From: Nocardia panacis
GTDB taxonomy: Bacteria > Actinomycetota > Actinomycetes > Mycobacteriales > Mycobacteriaceae
Assembly (NCBI RefSeq): GCF_003598715.1
Contig: NZ_QZFU01000016.1
Span: 186,001-250,000 of the forward strand
Direction of reading: 5' to 3'
Length of the DNA: 64,000 nucleotides
A program made the position numbers and the translations under genes. Under the pieces are notes generated by a model, which saw only the letters and a program-made list of their open reading frames with translations, did not search any database and had not been told where the DNA came from. This document shows positions 48,489 through 59,090 of this stretch, piece after piece. Position 1 is the first letter of the stretch, and every line of letters starts with the position of its first letter.

Positions 48489-48521
48489 ACTTACGGCGTT
48501 GCCACCGCGGCGTCGGTCAGA

Positions 48522-49712
48522 TCACTTGACGATCTTGGTGACGCGACCGGCACCAACGGTGCGGCCACCCTCGCGGATCGCGAAGCGCAGGCCCTCTTCC
48601 ATGGCGATCGGCTGGATCAGCTTGACGCTCATCTCGGTGTTGTCGCCCGGCATGACCATCTCGGTGCCCTCGGGGAGGGTCACGACGCCGGTCACGTCGG
48701 TGGTGCGGAAGTAGAACTGCGGGCGGTAGTTGTTGAAGAACGGGGTGTGGCGGCCACCCTCGTCCTTCGACAGGATGTACGCCTGGCCCTCGAACTCGGT
48801 GTGCGGGGTGGTGGTGCCCGGCTTGATCACGACCTGGCCGCGCTCGACATCTTCGCGCTTGATGCCACGAACCAGCAGACCGACGTTGTCGCCGGCCTGG
48901 CCCTGGTCGAGCAGCTTGCGGAACATCTCGATACCGGTGACCGTGGTCTTGGTCGTGGTCTGACGGATGCCGACGATCTCGACTTCCTCGTTCACGTTGA
49001 TCACACCGCGCTCGACACGACCGGTGACGACGGTGCCACGACCGGTGATCGTGAACACATCCTCGACCGGCATCAGGAACGGCTTGTCGGTCTCACGCAC
49101 CGGGTCCGGGATGGACTCGTCGACGGCGTTCATCAGCTCGACGATCGACTCGGTCCACTTCGGGTCGCCCTCGAGCGCCTTCAGGCCGGAGACGCGGACG
49201 ACCGGAGCGTCCTCGTCGAACTCCTGGGCAGCCAGCAGTTCACGGACCTCCATCTCGACGAGCTCGAGGATTTCCTCGTCGTCGACCATGTCGGACTTGT
49301 TCAGCGCGACCAGGATGTAGGGCACGCCGACCTGACGGGCCAGCAGCACGTGCTCGCGGGTCTGCGGCATCGGGCCGTCGGTGGCCGCCACGACCAGGAT
49401 CGCACCGTCCATCTGCGCCGCACCGGTGATCATGTTCTTGATGTAGTCGGCGTGACCCGGCGCATCGACGTGGGCGTAGTGGCGCTTCTCGGTCTGGTAC
49501 TCGACGTGCGAGATGTTGATCGTGATGCCGCGAGCCTTCTCCTCCGGCGCCTTGTCGATCTGATCGAATGCGAAAGCCGCATTCAGATTCGGGAACTTGT
49601 CAGCCAGCACCTTGGTGATCGCTGCGGTCAGCGTGGTCTTGCCGTGGTCGACGTGACCGATGGTGCCGATGTTGACGTGCGGCTTCGTCCGCTCGAACTT
49701 CGCCTTCGCCAC
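48522..49712 (-). CDS. tuf: Elongation factor Tu
   Basis: The 396-residue GTPase has G1 [10 protein letters not shown]3 DAPGHADY, G4 NKSD and the usual C-terminal barrels ([27 protein letters not shown]). It delivers aminoacyl-tRNA to the ribosome. AGGAGG lies before the ATG. It is the last gene of the str operon. The elfamycin-contact region looks ordinary. Confidence 0.99.
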   Translation of the reverse strand: MAKAKFERTKPHVNIGTIGHVDHGKTTLTAAITKVLADKFPNLNAAFAFDQIDKAPEEKARGITINISHVEYQTEKRHYAHVDAPGHADYIKNMITGAAQMDGAILVVAATDGPMPQTREHVLLARQVGVPYILVALNKSDMVDDEEILELVEMEVRELLAAQEFDEDAPVVRVSGLKALEGDPKWTESIVELMNAVDESIPDPVRETDKPFLMPVEDVFTITGRGTVVTGRVERGVINVNEEVEIVGIRQTTTKTTVTGIEMFRKLLDQGQAGDNVGLLVRGIKREDVERGQVVIKPGTTTPHTEFEGQAYILSKDEGGRHTPFFNNYRPQFYFRTTDVTGVVTLPEGTEMVMPGDNTEMSVKLIQPIAMEEGLRFAIREGGRTVGAGRVTKIVK

Positions 49713-49794
49713 TGGTATGTCCTCCTGGACTGTCTGGTGCGTGCGTTTGCAGCAGTGCGGTTGTTACTTACTGGGGTCGTACGGACTCCCGGCT

Positions 49795-49823
49795 ATTGGG
49801 GCAAGTGTCGCACCTGCCCCAAT
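49795..49823 (-). terminator. Hairpin between fusA and tuf
   Basis: ATTGGGGCA (49795-49803) and TGCCCCAAT (49815-49823) are perfect 9-base arms around an 11-base loop, directly after the fusA stop. It may partly terminate upstream transcription or stabilise a processed tuf mRNA. Confidence 0.55.
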
Positions 49824-49830
49824 ATGCGAA

Positions 49831-51933
49831 TTACTCGCCGGTCGCCTTGGCGATGATCTCCTTCGACACGTTGGCCGGAACCTCCGCGTACGAGTCGAAC
49901 ACCATGGAGAAGTTCGCTCGGCCCTGGGTCTTGGACCGCAGGTCACCGATGTAGCCGAACATCTCCGAGAGCGGAACCAGCGCCTTGACGACACGGGCAC
50001 CACTGCGTTCCTCCATGGCCTGAATCTGGCCACGGCGGGAGTTCAGGTCGCCGATCACATCGCCCATGTACTCCTCGGGCGTGGTGACCTCCACCGCCAT
50101 GAGCGGCTCGAGGATCACCGGACCGGCCTTGCGGGCCGCTTCCTTCAGTGCCTGCGCACCCGCGATCTTGAACGCCATTTCCGAGGAGTCGACCTCGTGG
50201 TAGGCGCCGTCGAGCAGGCTGGCCTTCACGTTGACCAGCGGGTAACCGGCGAGGACACCGTACTGCATGGCGTCCTGGATGCCCGCGTCCACCGAGGGGA
50301 TGTACTCCTTCGGGACGCGACCACCGGTGACCTTGTTGGCGAATTCGTAGGTCGCGCCGTCCTCGCCCGTGAACGGTTCCAGGGCGATGATCACGCGGGC
50401 GAACTGGCCCGAGCCACCGGTCTGCTTCTTGTGGGTGTACTCGTGCTTCTCGACCGTCTTGGTGATGGTCTCGCGATAGGCGACCTGCGGCTTGCCGATA
50501 TTCGCCTCGACCTTGAATTCGCGCTTCATCCGGTCGACGTAGATGTCGAGCTGGAGTTCGCCCATACCGCCGATGACGGTCTGGCCGGTCTCCGCGTCCA
50601 GCTTCACGTTGAAGGTGGGATCCTCCTCGGCGAACTTCTGGATGGCGGTGCCCAGCTTCTCCTGGTCGGCCTTGGTCTTGGGCTCGATGGCCACCTCGAT
50701 GACCGGGTCCGGGAAGGTCATGGACTCCAGCACGATCTGATTGTTCGGATCGCACAGGGTGTCGCCGGTGGTGGTGTCCTTCAGGCCGATGACCGCGTAG
50801 ATGTGGCCCGCCTGCACCTCGGGAACCGGGTTCTCCTTGTTGGAGTGCATCTGGAACAGCTTGCCCAGCCGCTCCTTCTTGCCCTTGGTCGAGTTGATGA
50901 CCTGAGCACCGGAATCGACATGGCCCGAGTACACGCGCACGTAGGTCAGCTTGCCGAAGAACGGGTGCGTGGCGACCTTGAACGCGAGAGCCGAGAACGG
51001 CGCGTCGATGCTCGCGTCGCGGTGGATGATCTCGTCTTCCTTGCCGGGGACGTGACCGTCCGCGCCGCCGTCGTCCAGCGGGGTCGGCAGGTAGTCGATG
51101 ACGGCGTCGAGCATGGGCTGCACGCCCTTGTTCTTGAACGCCGAACCGCACAGCACCGGGTAGAGCTCGGAGTTGACCGTCCGCTTGCGGATGGCGGCCT
51201 TGATCTCCTCGATCGAGAGCTCCTCGCCACCGAGGAACTTCTCCAGCAGCGCGTCATCGGATTCGGCGACGGCCTCCAGCAGTTCCTGGCGGTACTCCTC
51301 GGCCCGATCCTTCAGATCGGCCGGGATCTCCACGACCTCGTACTGCTCACCGAGCTTGGTCTCGCCCCGCCAGACCTTGGCATTCATCTCGACCAGGTCG
51401 ACGATGCCCTCGAAGGTGTCCTCCGCGCCGATCGGCAGCTGGATGACCAGTGGCCGGGCACCGAGGCGTTCCTTGATGGTCCGCACGGTGAAGTAGAAGT
51501 CCGCGCCGAGCTTGTCCATCTTGTTGACGAAGCAGATGCGCGGGACGTCGTACTTGTCGGCCTGCCGCCAGACCTGCTCGGACTGCGGCTCGACACCTTC
51601 CTTGCCATCGAAGACGGCGACAGCGCCATCGAGCACGCGCAGCGACCGCTCCACCTCGACGGTGAAGTCGACGTGGCCGGGGGTGTCGATGATGTTGATC
51701 TGGTTGTCGTTCCAGTAGCAGGTGGTCGCGGCCGACGTGATCGTGATACCGCGTTCCTGCTCCTGGGCCATCCAGTCCATGGTGGCTGCGCCATCGTGGA
51801 CCTCACCGATCTTGTAGGTGATACCGGTGTAGAAGAGGATGCGTTCGGTTGTGGTGGTCTTACCGGCATCGATGTGGGCCATGATGCCGATGTTGCGGAC
51901 CTTCTTCAGGTCGGTGAGCACGTCCTGTGCCAC
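49831..51933 (-). CDS. fusA: Elongation factor G
   Basis: The 700-residue translocase has [20 protein letters not shown] (G1), [16 protein letters not shown] (G3), [10 protein letters not shown] (G4) and the later domains [17 protein letters not shown] and [14 protein letters not shown]. The length is normal. It acts with EF-Tu in the elongation cycle. The ATG follows a purine-rich GAGCGGGG. It is the usual housekeeping fusA by its place after rpsG. Confidence 0.99.
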   Translation of the reverse strand: MAQDVLTDLKKVRNIGIMAHIDAGKTTTTERILFYTGITYKIGEVHDGAATMDWMAQEQERGITITSAATTCYWNDNQINIIDTPGHVDFTVEVERSLRVLDGAVAVFDGKEGVEPQSEQVWRQADKYDVPRICFVNKMDKLGADFYFTVRTIKERLGARPLVIQLPIGAEDTFEGIVDLVEMNAKVWRGETKLGEQYEVVEIPADLKDRAEEYRQELLEAVAESDDALLEKFLGGEELSIEEIKAAIRKRTVNSELYPVLCGSAFKNKGVQPMLDAVIDYLPTPLDDGGADGHVPGKEDEIIHRDASIDAPFSALAFKVATHPFFGKLTYVRVYSGHVDSGAQVINSTKGKKERLGKLFQMHSNKENPVPEVQAGHIYAVIGLKDTTTGDTLCDPNNQIVLESMTFPDPVIEVAIEPKTKADQEKLGTAIQKFAEEDPTFNVKLDAETGQTVIGGMGELQLDIYVDRMKREFKVEANIGKPQVAYRETITKTVEKHEYTHKKQTGGSGQFARVIIALEPFTGEDGATYEFANKVTGGRVPKEYIPSVDAGIQDAMQYGVLAGYPLVNVKASLLDGAYHEVDSSEMAFKIAGAQALKEAARKAGPVILEPLMAVEVTTPEEYMGDVIGDLNSRRGQIQAMEERSGARVVKALVPLSEMFGYIGDLRSKTQGRANFSMVFDSYAEVPANVSKEIIAKATGE

Positions 51934-52014
51934 GGAAATCTTCCCCGCTCGTAGCTAGTTGGGATCTTCGGGTACGAGACCCGGTGTCGGGTCATCACTA
52001 TGTCAACGCCGGAT

Positions 52015-52032
52015 GTGGCACCGAAGTGCCAC
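52015..52032 (-). terminator. Small hairpin between rpsG and fusA
   Basis: GTGGCAC-CGAA-GTGCCAC is a perfect 7-bp stem with a tetraloop in the 150-base rpsG-fusA gap. It is more likely an mRNA processing or stability element than a full terminator. Confidence 0.35.
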
Positions 52033-52083
52033 CGCCGACTGTGTGCCTTCCGGCGCCGACACATGTGACGGGCCGGACCGCAA

Positions 52084-52554
52084 TCACCAGCGGTAGTGCG
52101 CGAAGGCCCGGTTGGATTCGGCCATCTTGTGGGTGTCCTCACGACGCTTCACCGAAGCGCCCAGACCGTTGCTCGCGTCCAGCAGTTCGTTGGCCAGACG
52201 CTCGACCATGGTCTTCTCGCGACGGGCGCGGGCGAAGTTGACCAGCCAGCGCAGCGCCAAGGTGTTGGCGCGGCCCGGCCGCACCTCGATCGGCACCTGG
52301 TAGGTCGCGCCGCCGACGCGGCGGGGCTTGACCTCGAGCGAGGGCTTGACGTTGTCGAGCGCGCGCTTGAGGGTGACGACCGGATCGGTGCCGGTCTTCT
52401 CGCGCGCCTGCTCCAGGGCGCCGTAGACGATGCGCTCCGCGGTCGACTTCTTGCCGTCCAGCAGGATCTTGTTGACCAACTGGGTGACCACCGGCGAACC
52501 GTAGACCGGGTCGTTGATCAGGGGACGCTTGGGAGCGGGGCCCTTGCGTGGCAT
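52084..52554 (-). CDS. rpsG: 30S ribosomal protein S7
   Basis: The 156-residue protein starts [20 protein letters not shown] and contains [20 protein letters not shown], standard for actinobacterial S7. Its ATG shares one base with the rpsL stop (TAATG), so the two are coupled. It nucleates folding of the 30S head. Confidence 0.99.
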   Translation of the reverse strand: MPRKGPAPKRPLINDPVYGSPVVTQLVNKILLDGKKSTAERIVYGALEQAREKTGTDPVVTLKRALDNVKPSLEVKPRRVGGATYQVPIEVRPGRANTLALRWLVNFARARREKTMVERLANELLDASNGLGASVKRREDTHKMAESNRAFAHYRW

Positions 52555-52928
52555 TAGCTCTTCTCCTTCTTGGCGCCGTAGCGGCTGCGGGCCTGCTTGC
52601 GGTTCTTCACACCCTGGGTATCGAGGGAGCCACGGATGATCTTGTAACGCACACCGGGGAGGTCCTTCACACGACCGCCGCGCACGAGCACCATCGAGTG
52701 CTCCTGCAGGTTGTGGCCCTCACCGGGGATGTAAGCCGTGACCTCGACCGCGCTGGTCAGGCGAACACGCGCGACCTTGCGCAGCGCGGAGTTCGGCTTC
52801 TTCGGGGTCGTGGTGTACACGCGGGTGCACACGCCACGACGCTGCGGGCTCCCCTTCAGGGCCGCGGTCTTGGTCTTGGCGACCTTGTCGCGGCGACCCT
52901 TGCGGACCAGCTGGTTGATGGTTGGCAT
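52554..52928 (-). CDS. rpsL: 30S ribosomal protein S12
   Basis: The 124-residue protein starts [15 protein letters not shown]; its length is exactly that of the mycobacterial protein. Lys43 (TPKKPNS) and Lys88 (GRVKDLPG), the positions changed in streptomycin-resistant mutants, are wild type. The ATG at 52928 has GGAAAG upstream; the longer frame to 53033 is not S12-like. It is the first gene of the str operon. Confidence 0.99.
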   Translation of the reverse strand: MPTINQLVRKGRRDKVAKTKTAALKGSPQRRGVCTRVYTTTPKKPNSALRKVARVRLTSAVEVTAYIPGEGHNLQEHSMVLVRGGRVKDLPGVRYKIIRGSLDTQGVKNRKQARSRYGAKKEKS

Positions 52929-53260
52929 AGACCGGCTTTCCTTGTTTGGTTCTAACGCGGTGTCAGGAACTTCATGTCTGTGTTCAATTGGCCTCGCGCG
53001 CCGGAGCCTGCCATTCGGCCGTCCGTCGTTCACGACGCTTTCATCGAGCGTTCGCTCGCACGTCCGTCCACGTTCCTCGCGTCCCGAGGTCGGGCGTGTC
53101 GCGCGAGAAACGCAGCCCTTTTTCCGGGCACGCCGGTGGGATCGGCCGCTTTCGCTGGCCTACGCTTTCGCACGAACTTGCCCGGATGGTGCCGGGCACA
53201 GCGAACCAGAGTACTCGCGGCAGCGGAGCAGGGTCAAAGCGGGGGTCCCGAGAACCGCTC
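52929..53260 (-). promoter_or_regulatory. str operon promoter and leader region
   Basis: This 332-base gap must hold the rpsL promoter. I cannot assign the -35 and -10 boxes with confidence. A palindrome CGAGCGTTCGCTCG lies at 53045-53058. The terminator of the upstream lipoprotein genes is at 53179-53198. Confidence 0.45.
53179..53198 (-). terminator. Terminator after the DUF3558 genes
   Basis: TGCCCGG-ATGGTG-CCGGGCA is a perfect 7-bp stem about 60 bases past the DUF3558 stop, separating those genes from the str operon. Confidence 0.55.
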
Positions 53261-53830
53261 TCACCTGGCCAGATTGAGTGTGAGCTCGACCAGCTTTCGG
53301 GCCGAGGCGCACGGATCGGGATGGGCCGAACCGGCGCGATAGTTGATCCACCAGCCGACGATGCCGGTATCCGGCGCGGCGGCGCTGATACCGCACGAAT
53401 CCGGATCATTGGGTCTGCGGGTCTCGAGGCCGAGACTCTCACCGAAATTCACATTGGCGGTGCTGTAGCCGAGCCGGTCGTTATTGGCCTTCTCATTGGT
53501 GAGCGAGCCGTTCTCGTACCAGTTGAGGGTGGCCATGGCATTACCGCCCGGCGCGCCCAGCACATCCCACATGCACACCGCGCCGTAGAACGACGACTGC
53601 GCGTAGGAACCCTTGCCACCGATGATCTCCGCGATCTGGTCGAGGGTCACCGCCTCGCATTCGCGCAGCAACTTGTCGAATTTGGTATTGACCGAATCTC
53701 CCGCACCCGCCGCCTGCGGCGTGCCCCGCACAGTCTGTCCACACCCGACGACCGTGCCCCCGACCGCGAGCAACGCGGCAACCACGGCCGCGCCTCGCCG
53801 CGCGCGCATCCGAATACCGCGCCGATCCAT
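53261..53830 (-). CDS. DUF3558 lipoprotein
   Basis: The 189-residue precursor has an Arg-rich start, a signal segment and lipobox VVGC (Cys30). The mature domain has cysteines in LLRECEAVTLDQ, GAVCMWDV, DSCGISA and DPCASARKLVELTL, and the DUF3558 ending. It should be an outer-face lipoprotein. It lies ten bases downstream of a second DUF3558 gene on the same strand, suggesting tandem duplication. Function unknown. Confidence 0.87.
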   Translation of the reverse strand: MDRRGIRMRARRGAAVVAALLAVGGTVVGCGQTVRGTPQAAGAGDSVNTKFDKLLRECEAVTLDQIAEIIGGKGSYAQSSFYGAVCMWDVLGAPGGNAMATLNWYENGSLTNEKANNDRLGYSTANVNFGESLGLETRRPNDPDSCGISAAAPDTGIVGWWINYRAGSAHPDPCASARKLVELTLNLAR

Positions 53831-53840
53831 CTCCCGCCCC

Positions 53841-54365
53841 CTACTTCAACCGCTGCACGGTGAGCTCGGCCAATTTGCGCATCAAGTCGCACGGGGAGAC
53901 GCGCCCCGTGGTCCGCCCGGTCTGCATGGACCATTCGAAGAAGTCGTCGTCCAGTTGCACCGCGAGATCGCAGACCGTGCCCGTGGGCTCCAGCGCCTGG
54001 AAACCCTGCCGCCCGGCGACCTCGATGGTCTCCGGGCTGCGGCCCTGGGTGGTGACCCAGGCCCGCTCCCGCGCGATGGGACTGCCCCGGTAGGAGGCGA
54101 AGGTGACGCTGGGCGAACCGAGTCCGGCCGACTGCCAGTTGCAACCGACGGAATTCCTGCGCACCTGCGAGATTTGCGGTACGCCCGCGGTGGCCCTCAC
54201 CTCGTCGTCGGTGACATGTCCGCATTCACCGACGAAGGGGCCGAGCGCGGCGACCTTGCGCGGCGGGCGGATCGGCGCGTTGGTGGAATCACCGCTGTCG
54301 GAGCCGCAGGCGGACAGCGCCACCACCAAGGTCGCCGCGAGGGCGATCGCCGACTGGATCCGCAT
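53841..54365 (-). CDS. DUF3558 lipoprotein, paralogue of the preceding entry
   Basis: This 174-residue precursor has lipobox LSAC (Cys20). The mature part has the same layout of cysteines and ends SPCDLMRKLAELTVQRLK, close to the neighbour's CASARKLVELTLNL. The pair is probably one transcript ended by the hairpin at 53179. No enzymatic motif is visible. Confidence 0.87.
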   Translation of the reverse strand: MRIQSAIALAATLVVALSACGSDSGDSTNAPIRPPRKVAALGPFVGECGHVTDDEVRATAGVPQISQVRRNSVGCNWQSAGLGSPSVTFASYRGSPIARERAWVTTQGRSPETIEVAGRQGFQALEPTGTVCDLAVQLDDDFFEWSMQTGRTTGRVSPCDLMRKLAELTVQRLK

Positions 54366-54478
54366 ACCGGAACTCTACCGACAGATCGCCGCGCGCCACC
54401 GGGCGTGCCGTGGCCGGGCCGACCGCCGCGCGGTCGGCCGGGATCCCGTGACCGGTCGGACCCCGGCACGCCGACCGG

Positions 54479-55672
<1,194 letters not shown>

Positions 55673-55723
55673 TCATCGGCCGTGGATAGGCAATATCGCG
55701 ACATTTCGGTAGACACTCTGGCG

Positions 55724-55767
55724 AATTGGACTAGCTGGCCCCCTCCCGTGCTGGACAATTTGACTAG
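55724..55767. promoter_or_regulatory. Repeated AATTNGACTAG elements between hppD and AsnC gene
   Basis: AATTGGACTAG (55724-55734) and AATTTGACTAG (55757-55767) are direct repeats 33 bases apart, close to three helical turns. A third, weaker AATCCGACTAG is at 55605-55615 inside hppD. Such phased sites suit cooperative binding by an Lrp/AsnC protein. Confidence 0.5.
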
Positions 55768-55796
55768 TATGAGCTGGACCACACAGGAGGACCCCG

Positions 55797-56321
55797 ATGT
55801 CACGCTCACCGGCGAAACTCGACGAACTCGATCTCGCCATCCTCGCCGCCATGCACGAGTACCAGAAGGCCGGAATACTCGAGCTGTCGCGGCGCACCCG
55901 CGTGGCCAGAGCCACCGTGCAGTCCAGGATCGGACGAATGGAGGAGTCGGGGGTCATCTCCTCCTATGATCCCCAAATAGATGTCACCGCAGCCGGTTTC
56001 GACGTGCAAGCCTTCGTCACCCTGGAGATCGCCCAGGGCGCGCTCGATACGGTGGCCGCCGAGCTCGCGGCGATAGCCGGCGTGCTCGAGGCGTACGCGA
56101 CCACCGGGTCCGGCGATGTGCTCTGCCGTATCGGCGCGGATTCGCACGCCGGACTGCAAGCCGTGCTGTTGAGCATCGATCGCACCAGCTCGGTGGTGCG
56201 ATCGCACAGCGTCATCGTGCTGTCCACGGTGGTCGCGCATCGAACATTGCCGCTGCTGCGCACACTGACGCCGACCGGAACCAGCAAAGCCCCCGCGTAC
56301 CGCGAGCTACGCGAGGGCTGA
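55797..56321 (+). CDS. Lrp/AsnC-family regulator
   Basis: The 174-residue protein has an N-terminal HTH (residues 10-60; ILELSRRTRVARATVQSRI) and a RAM effector domain (VQAFVTLEIAQGALDTV, GSGDVLCRIGADS). AGGAGG precedes the ATG. It is divergent from hppD and probably responds to tyrosine, phenylalanine or a keto acid from them. Confidence 0.9.
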   Translation: MSRSPAKLDELDLAILAAMHEYQKAGILELSRRTRVARATVQSRIGRMEESGVISSYDPQIDVTAAGFDVQAFVTLEIAQGALDTVAAELAAIAGVLEAYATTGSGDVLCRIGADSHAGLQAVLLSIDRTSSVVRSHSVIVLSTVVAHRTLPLLRTLTPTGTSKAPAYRELREG

Positions 56322-56327
56322 GCGGAC

Positions 56328-57302
56328 TCAGCGCAGACCGACCACGACCTTGCCGGTGGCCGTGCGATTCTCCAGCGAGGCCACCGCGGCGGCCGCCTGC
56401 TCCAAGGGGTACAGCACCGGCTGCGGCGGGGCGATCGCACCTGCGGCGAGCAGCGGCGCCACCTCGGCCCACTGCTCGGCCAGGTAACCGGGGTGGTTCA
56501 TCACCCATTCGCCCCAGGCCGCGCCGACGACCTCGACATTCTTGAGCAGCAGTCGATTGACCTTCACGGTGGGGATCTCGCCCGCGGTGAAGCCGACGAC
56601 GAGCAGGCGGCCACCGGAGGCCAGTGCGCGGACACTGTCGGTGAAGCGGTCCCCGCCCACCGGATCGAGCACGATATCCACCCCGCGCCCGCCAGTCAGC
56701 TCGCGCACCGCCGCCAACCAGCCCTCGGCCAGGACCACATCGGTGGCCCCGTTGGCGCGCGCGACCGCCGCTTTGGCCTCGGTGCTGACCACCGCGATCA
56801 CCCGGCCCGCGCCGAGCGCCGCCGCCATGCGCAGCGTGGCGGTGCCGACACCGCCCGCCGCGCCGTGCACCAGCACGGTCTCCCCCGCGGCGAGGCGGCC
56901 GCGATTGCGCAGGCAGAAATGCACCGTCAGATCGTTGAACAGGATGCCTGCCCCCGCCTCGAGCGAGATATTGTCGGGCAGCGCGAACACCATCGCGGTC
57001 GGAACCACCGCGACCTCGGCCATGGCATTGCCGAGCAGGGTCAACGCCACCACCCGATCGCCTCGGCGCACGTGGGCGTCGGCGGGCGCCTCCCGCACGA
57101 TTCCCGCGACCTCGCCGCCGACGACGAACGGCAGTTCCGGTTTCATCTGGTACAGCCCGCGCGACATCAGCACGTCGGGAAAGGCGACCCCTGCCGCGTG
57201 CACGTCGATGACCACCCCGCCGGGATAGCCCGCCGGTTCCGCGATATCGACGACCGCGATCGATTCCGGACCTTCGAGCCTGCTGATCTGGGCTGCGCGC
57301 AT
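56328..57302 (-). CDS. Zinc-independent quinone oxidoreductase (MDR family)
   Basis: The 324-residue protein has the GroES-like N-domain (GVAFPDVLMSRGLYQMKPEL) and an NADPH motif VLVHGAAGGVGTATLRMA, without zinc-ligand cysteines. The start at 57302 has AGAGGT upstream. Its stop lies six bases after the AsnC gene's, convergent. It should reduce quinones or related enones with NADPH. Confidence 0.87.
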   Translation of the reverse strand: MRAAQISRLEGPESIAVVDIAEPAGYPGGVVIDVHAAGVAFPDVLMSRGLYQMKPELPFVVGGEVAGIVREAPADAHVRRGDRVVALTLLGNAMAEVAVVPTAMVFALPDNISLEAGAGILFNDLTVHFCLRNRGRLAAGETVLVHGAAGGVGTATLRMAAALGAGRVIAVVSTEAKAAVARANGATDVVLAEGWLAAVRELTGGRGVDIVLDPVGGDRFTDSVRALASGGRLLVVGFTAGEIPTVKVNRLLLKNVEVVGAAWGEWVMNHPGYLAEQWAEVAPLLAAGAIAPPQPVLYPLEQAAAAVASLENRTATGKVVVGLR

Positions 57303-57467
57303 GTGTCGACCTCTTTCGTCCGCTCGGCGATCCGACCTCGCCGAAGACACCTGCCAACCTAAAACACCGCGCGGCCACCGCGCCGCCCGCACCCCGAACC
57401 CTGTCCCCCTGAACCGATTCCGGCTATGCTTGCCCGGACTTCAGGCGGGCGGGAAGGGGGATCTTCC

Positions 57468-57785
57468 ATGGCGGAGCAACAGTCGGTGACGGGTGTCCAG
57501 GTGGATACGGGCGTCCTGCGCATCTTCGCGAAAAACCTCGGCGACGAGGCCAATAGCATTACCGATCTCAAAGCGGGCGACGAATTCGGCGCGGCCGCAG
57601 GCGCGCTACCCGGCACCGAATTCGGCACGGCGGCCAAGCAGGCGGGTGAGGCGGCGAGCAACTGCCTGACCCGCATCGGCGAGCGCTTCACCACCCTCGC
57701 CGAGAGCATGCACAATGCCGCGGGCGCCTACGACCAGAGCCAGGATGATTTCGCCACCAAGCTGAAGACGATCGGACTGCGGTGA
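57468..57785 (+). CDS. Small helical type VII secretion-associated protein (EspC/WXG100-like)
   Basis: The 105-residue protein is two amphipathic helices around a Gly/Ala-rich turn (AAAGALPGTEFGTAAKQAG), the size and fold of EspC/DUF2580-type partners. There is no WxG at the turn and no exact YxxxD/E at the C-terminus (YDQSQD has the acid one place late). GGAAGGGGG precedes the ATG. It overlaps the next gene by four bases (GTGA), so the two proteins are probably made together and may form a heterodimer. No ESX core gene is present here. Confidence 0.75.
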   Translation: MAEQQSVTGVQVDTGVLRIFAKNLGDEANSITDLKAGDEFGAAAGALPGTEFGTAAKQAGEAASNCLTRIGERFTTLAESMHNAAGAYDQSQDDFATKLKTIGLR

Positions 57786-58903
57786 TGGCACTCACCATTC
57801 CGGATATCGAGCAGTGGAATCCGCAGGCGCTCGCCACTGCGGGCACCCACGCCAAGACCGTTTACGAAAAGCTCGACGGCGCAGAGCAAAAGGGCATCAC
57901 CGACACCCAGGGCTTGAACTGGAACGGCGCGGCGGGCAACGCCGCCGCCGAGCGGATGAATACCGAGAAGACGCGCGCCTCCGAGGTCAGCAAGGCTTTG
58001 CAGGAGTTGGAGACAGCCTTCACCAGCCAGGTCGACAATCTAGCCAATGCCAAGAGCAAGGTGCTGCAACTGCGCGATCAGGCGCGCGGCGACAGCGCGC
58101 ATCCCGGTCTGGAAGTACTGCCCAATGGCACTGTCTCGGCGGCCGCACGGATCGCGCGGCTCGGCCCCGACGCGAGCGACAAGGTGGTCCTGCAGGAGGA
58201 ACTGGCCGCCGCCCAGTGGGAACACCAGATCACCAACGCGCTCGCCGAGGCGGAGAAGGTCGCCACCGCCGCACAAACCGCGGTGAGCACCGCGGCGGGC
58301 AAACTCGACGCCGCCTACGGCGGACTCGGCGATCCGAAATCCGTGGCCCCCGCACCGAATACGCGGACCGCTCCCACCGCCGTCACTACTTCCGCAGCAA
58401 CTTCGGAATCCAAATCCAGCTACTCGACGGGCGGTGGCGGCTCCCAGCATCACGGCAGTTCCGGCGGCAGCGGCTACGGCGCGCCCTCGGGCGGCGGCGT
58501 CCCCTCCAGTGGCCGCGTCTCCACTGCCCCGCTGCCCGCGCCCACCGGCGATATGGCCGACTGGATTCGCAAGGCCAAAGAGGAACTGATCAAGATGGGC
58601 TACAGCCCGGATCAGATCGATGAGCGAGCGCTGGCGCTGATCATCGAGAAGGAGTCCGGCGGCAACCCGCTGATCGTCAACGAGTGGGACAGCAACTGGG
58701 TGGCGGGCCATCCGTCCAAGGGGCTGATGCAGACCATCGACAGCACCTTCGACGCCTACAAGGCCGACGGCCACGGCAATATCTTCGACCCGGTCGACAA
58801 CATCATCGCGGGCACGCGCTACGCCATAGCCACCTATGGCTCGCTGTCGAATGTGCCCGGCGTGGTCGCGGTCGACAGCGGTCAGGCCTATCAGGGTTAC
58901 TGA
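57782..58903 (+). CDS. WXG100-like domain fused to a lytic transglycosylase domain
   Basis: The 373-residue protein has an N-terminal helical hairpin with Trp47-Asn-Gly49 (GLNWNGAAG), then a helical region to about 190. A Ser/Gly-rich linker (190-260) leads to a C-terminal SLT-type transglycosylase domain (265-373): catalytic Glu in IIEKESGGNP, GLMQTIDSTFDAYK, and DNIIAGTRYAIATYG. It has no Sec signal, so export through a type VII system is the natural reading. It should cut peptidoglycan outside the membrane. The start is GTG 57782 or ATG 57785. Confidence 0.82.
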   Translation: MMALTIPDIEQWNPQALATAGTHAKTVYEKLDGAEQKGITDTQGLNWNGAAGNAAAERMNTEKTRASEVSKALQELETAFTSQVDNLANAKSKVLQLRDQARGDSAHPGLEVLPNGTVSAAARIARLGPDASDKVVLQEELAAAQWEHQITNALAEAEKVATAAQTAVSTAAGKLDAAYGGLGDPKSVAPAPNTRTAPTAVTTSAATSESKSSYSTGGGGSQHHGSSGGSGYGAPSGGGVPSSGRVSTAPLPAPTGDMADWIRKAKEELIKMGYSPDQIDERALALIIEKESGGNPLIVNEWDSNWVAGHPSKGLMQTIDSTFDAYKADGHGNIFDPVDNIIAGTRYAIATYGSLSNVPGVVAVDSGQAYQGY

Positions 58904-58913
58904 TTCGCGTAGG

Positions 58914-58952
58914 GCGACCGGAGCGATATTCAGAAGCGACCGGAGCGATATT
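58914..58952. repeat. Two-copy tandem repeat (GCGACCGGAGCGATATT), 22-bp period
   Basis: The 17-base unit occurs at 58914-58930 and 58936-58952. A period of 22 bases puts both on the same helical face, as for a regulator bound twice. It lies between the transglycosylase and thioesterase genes, about 140 bases before the latter. Confidence 0.6.
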
Positions 58953-59090
58953 GCGGCGCGCTCGAGCGTGCGATGGCATAACTATGGGTAGCGACGACTC
59001 GACGCGAGCATGCTCGACCCGACCCGTAGAGTCGTCTATCAAGCACCGCACGAAGTACGCGGCACCACGTGCAGCGAGGGAGTAGCACCA

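Noticed and set aside
52554..52928. Streptomycin-resistance mutation in rpsL
   Set aside because: Lys43 and Lys88 are both wild type.
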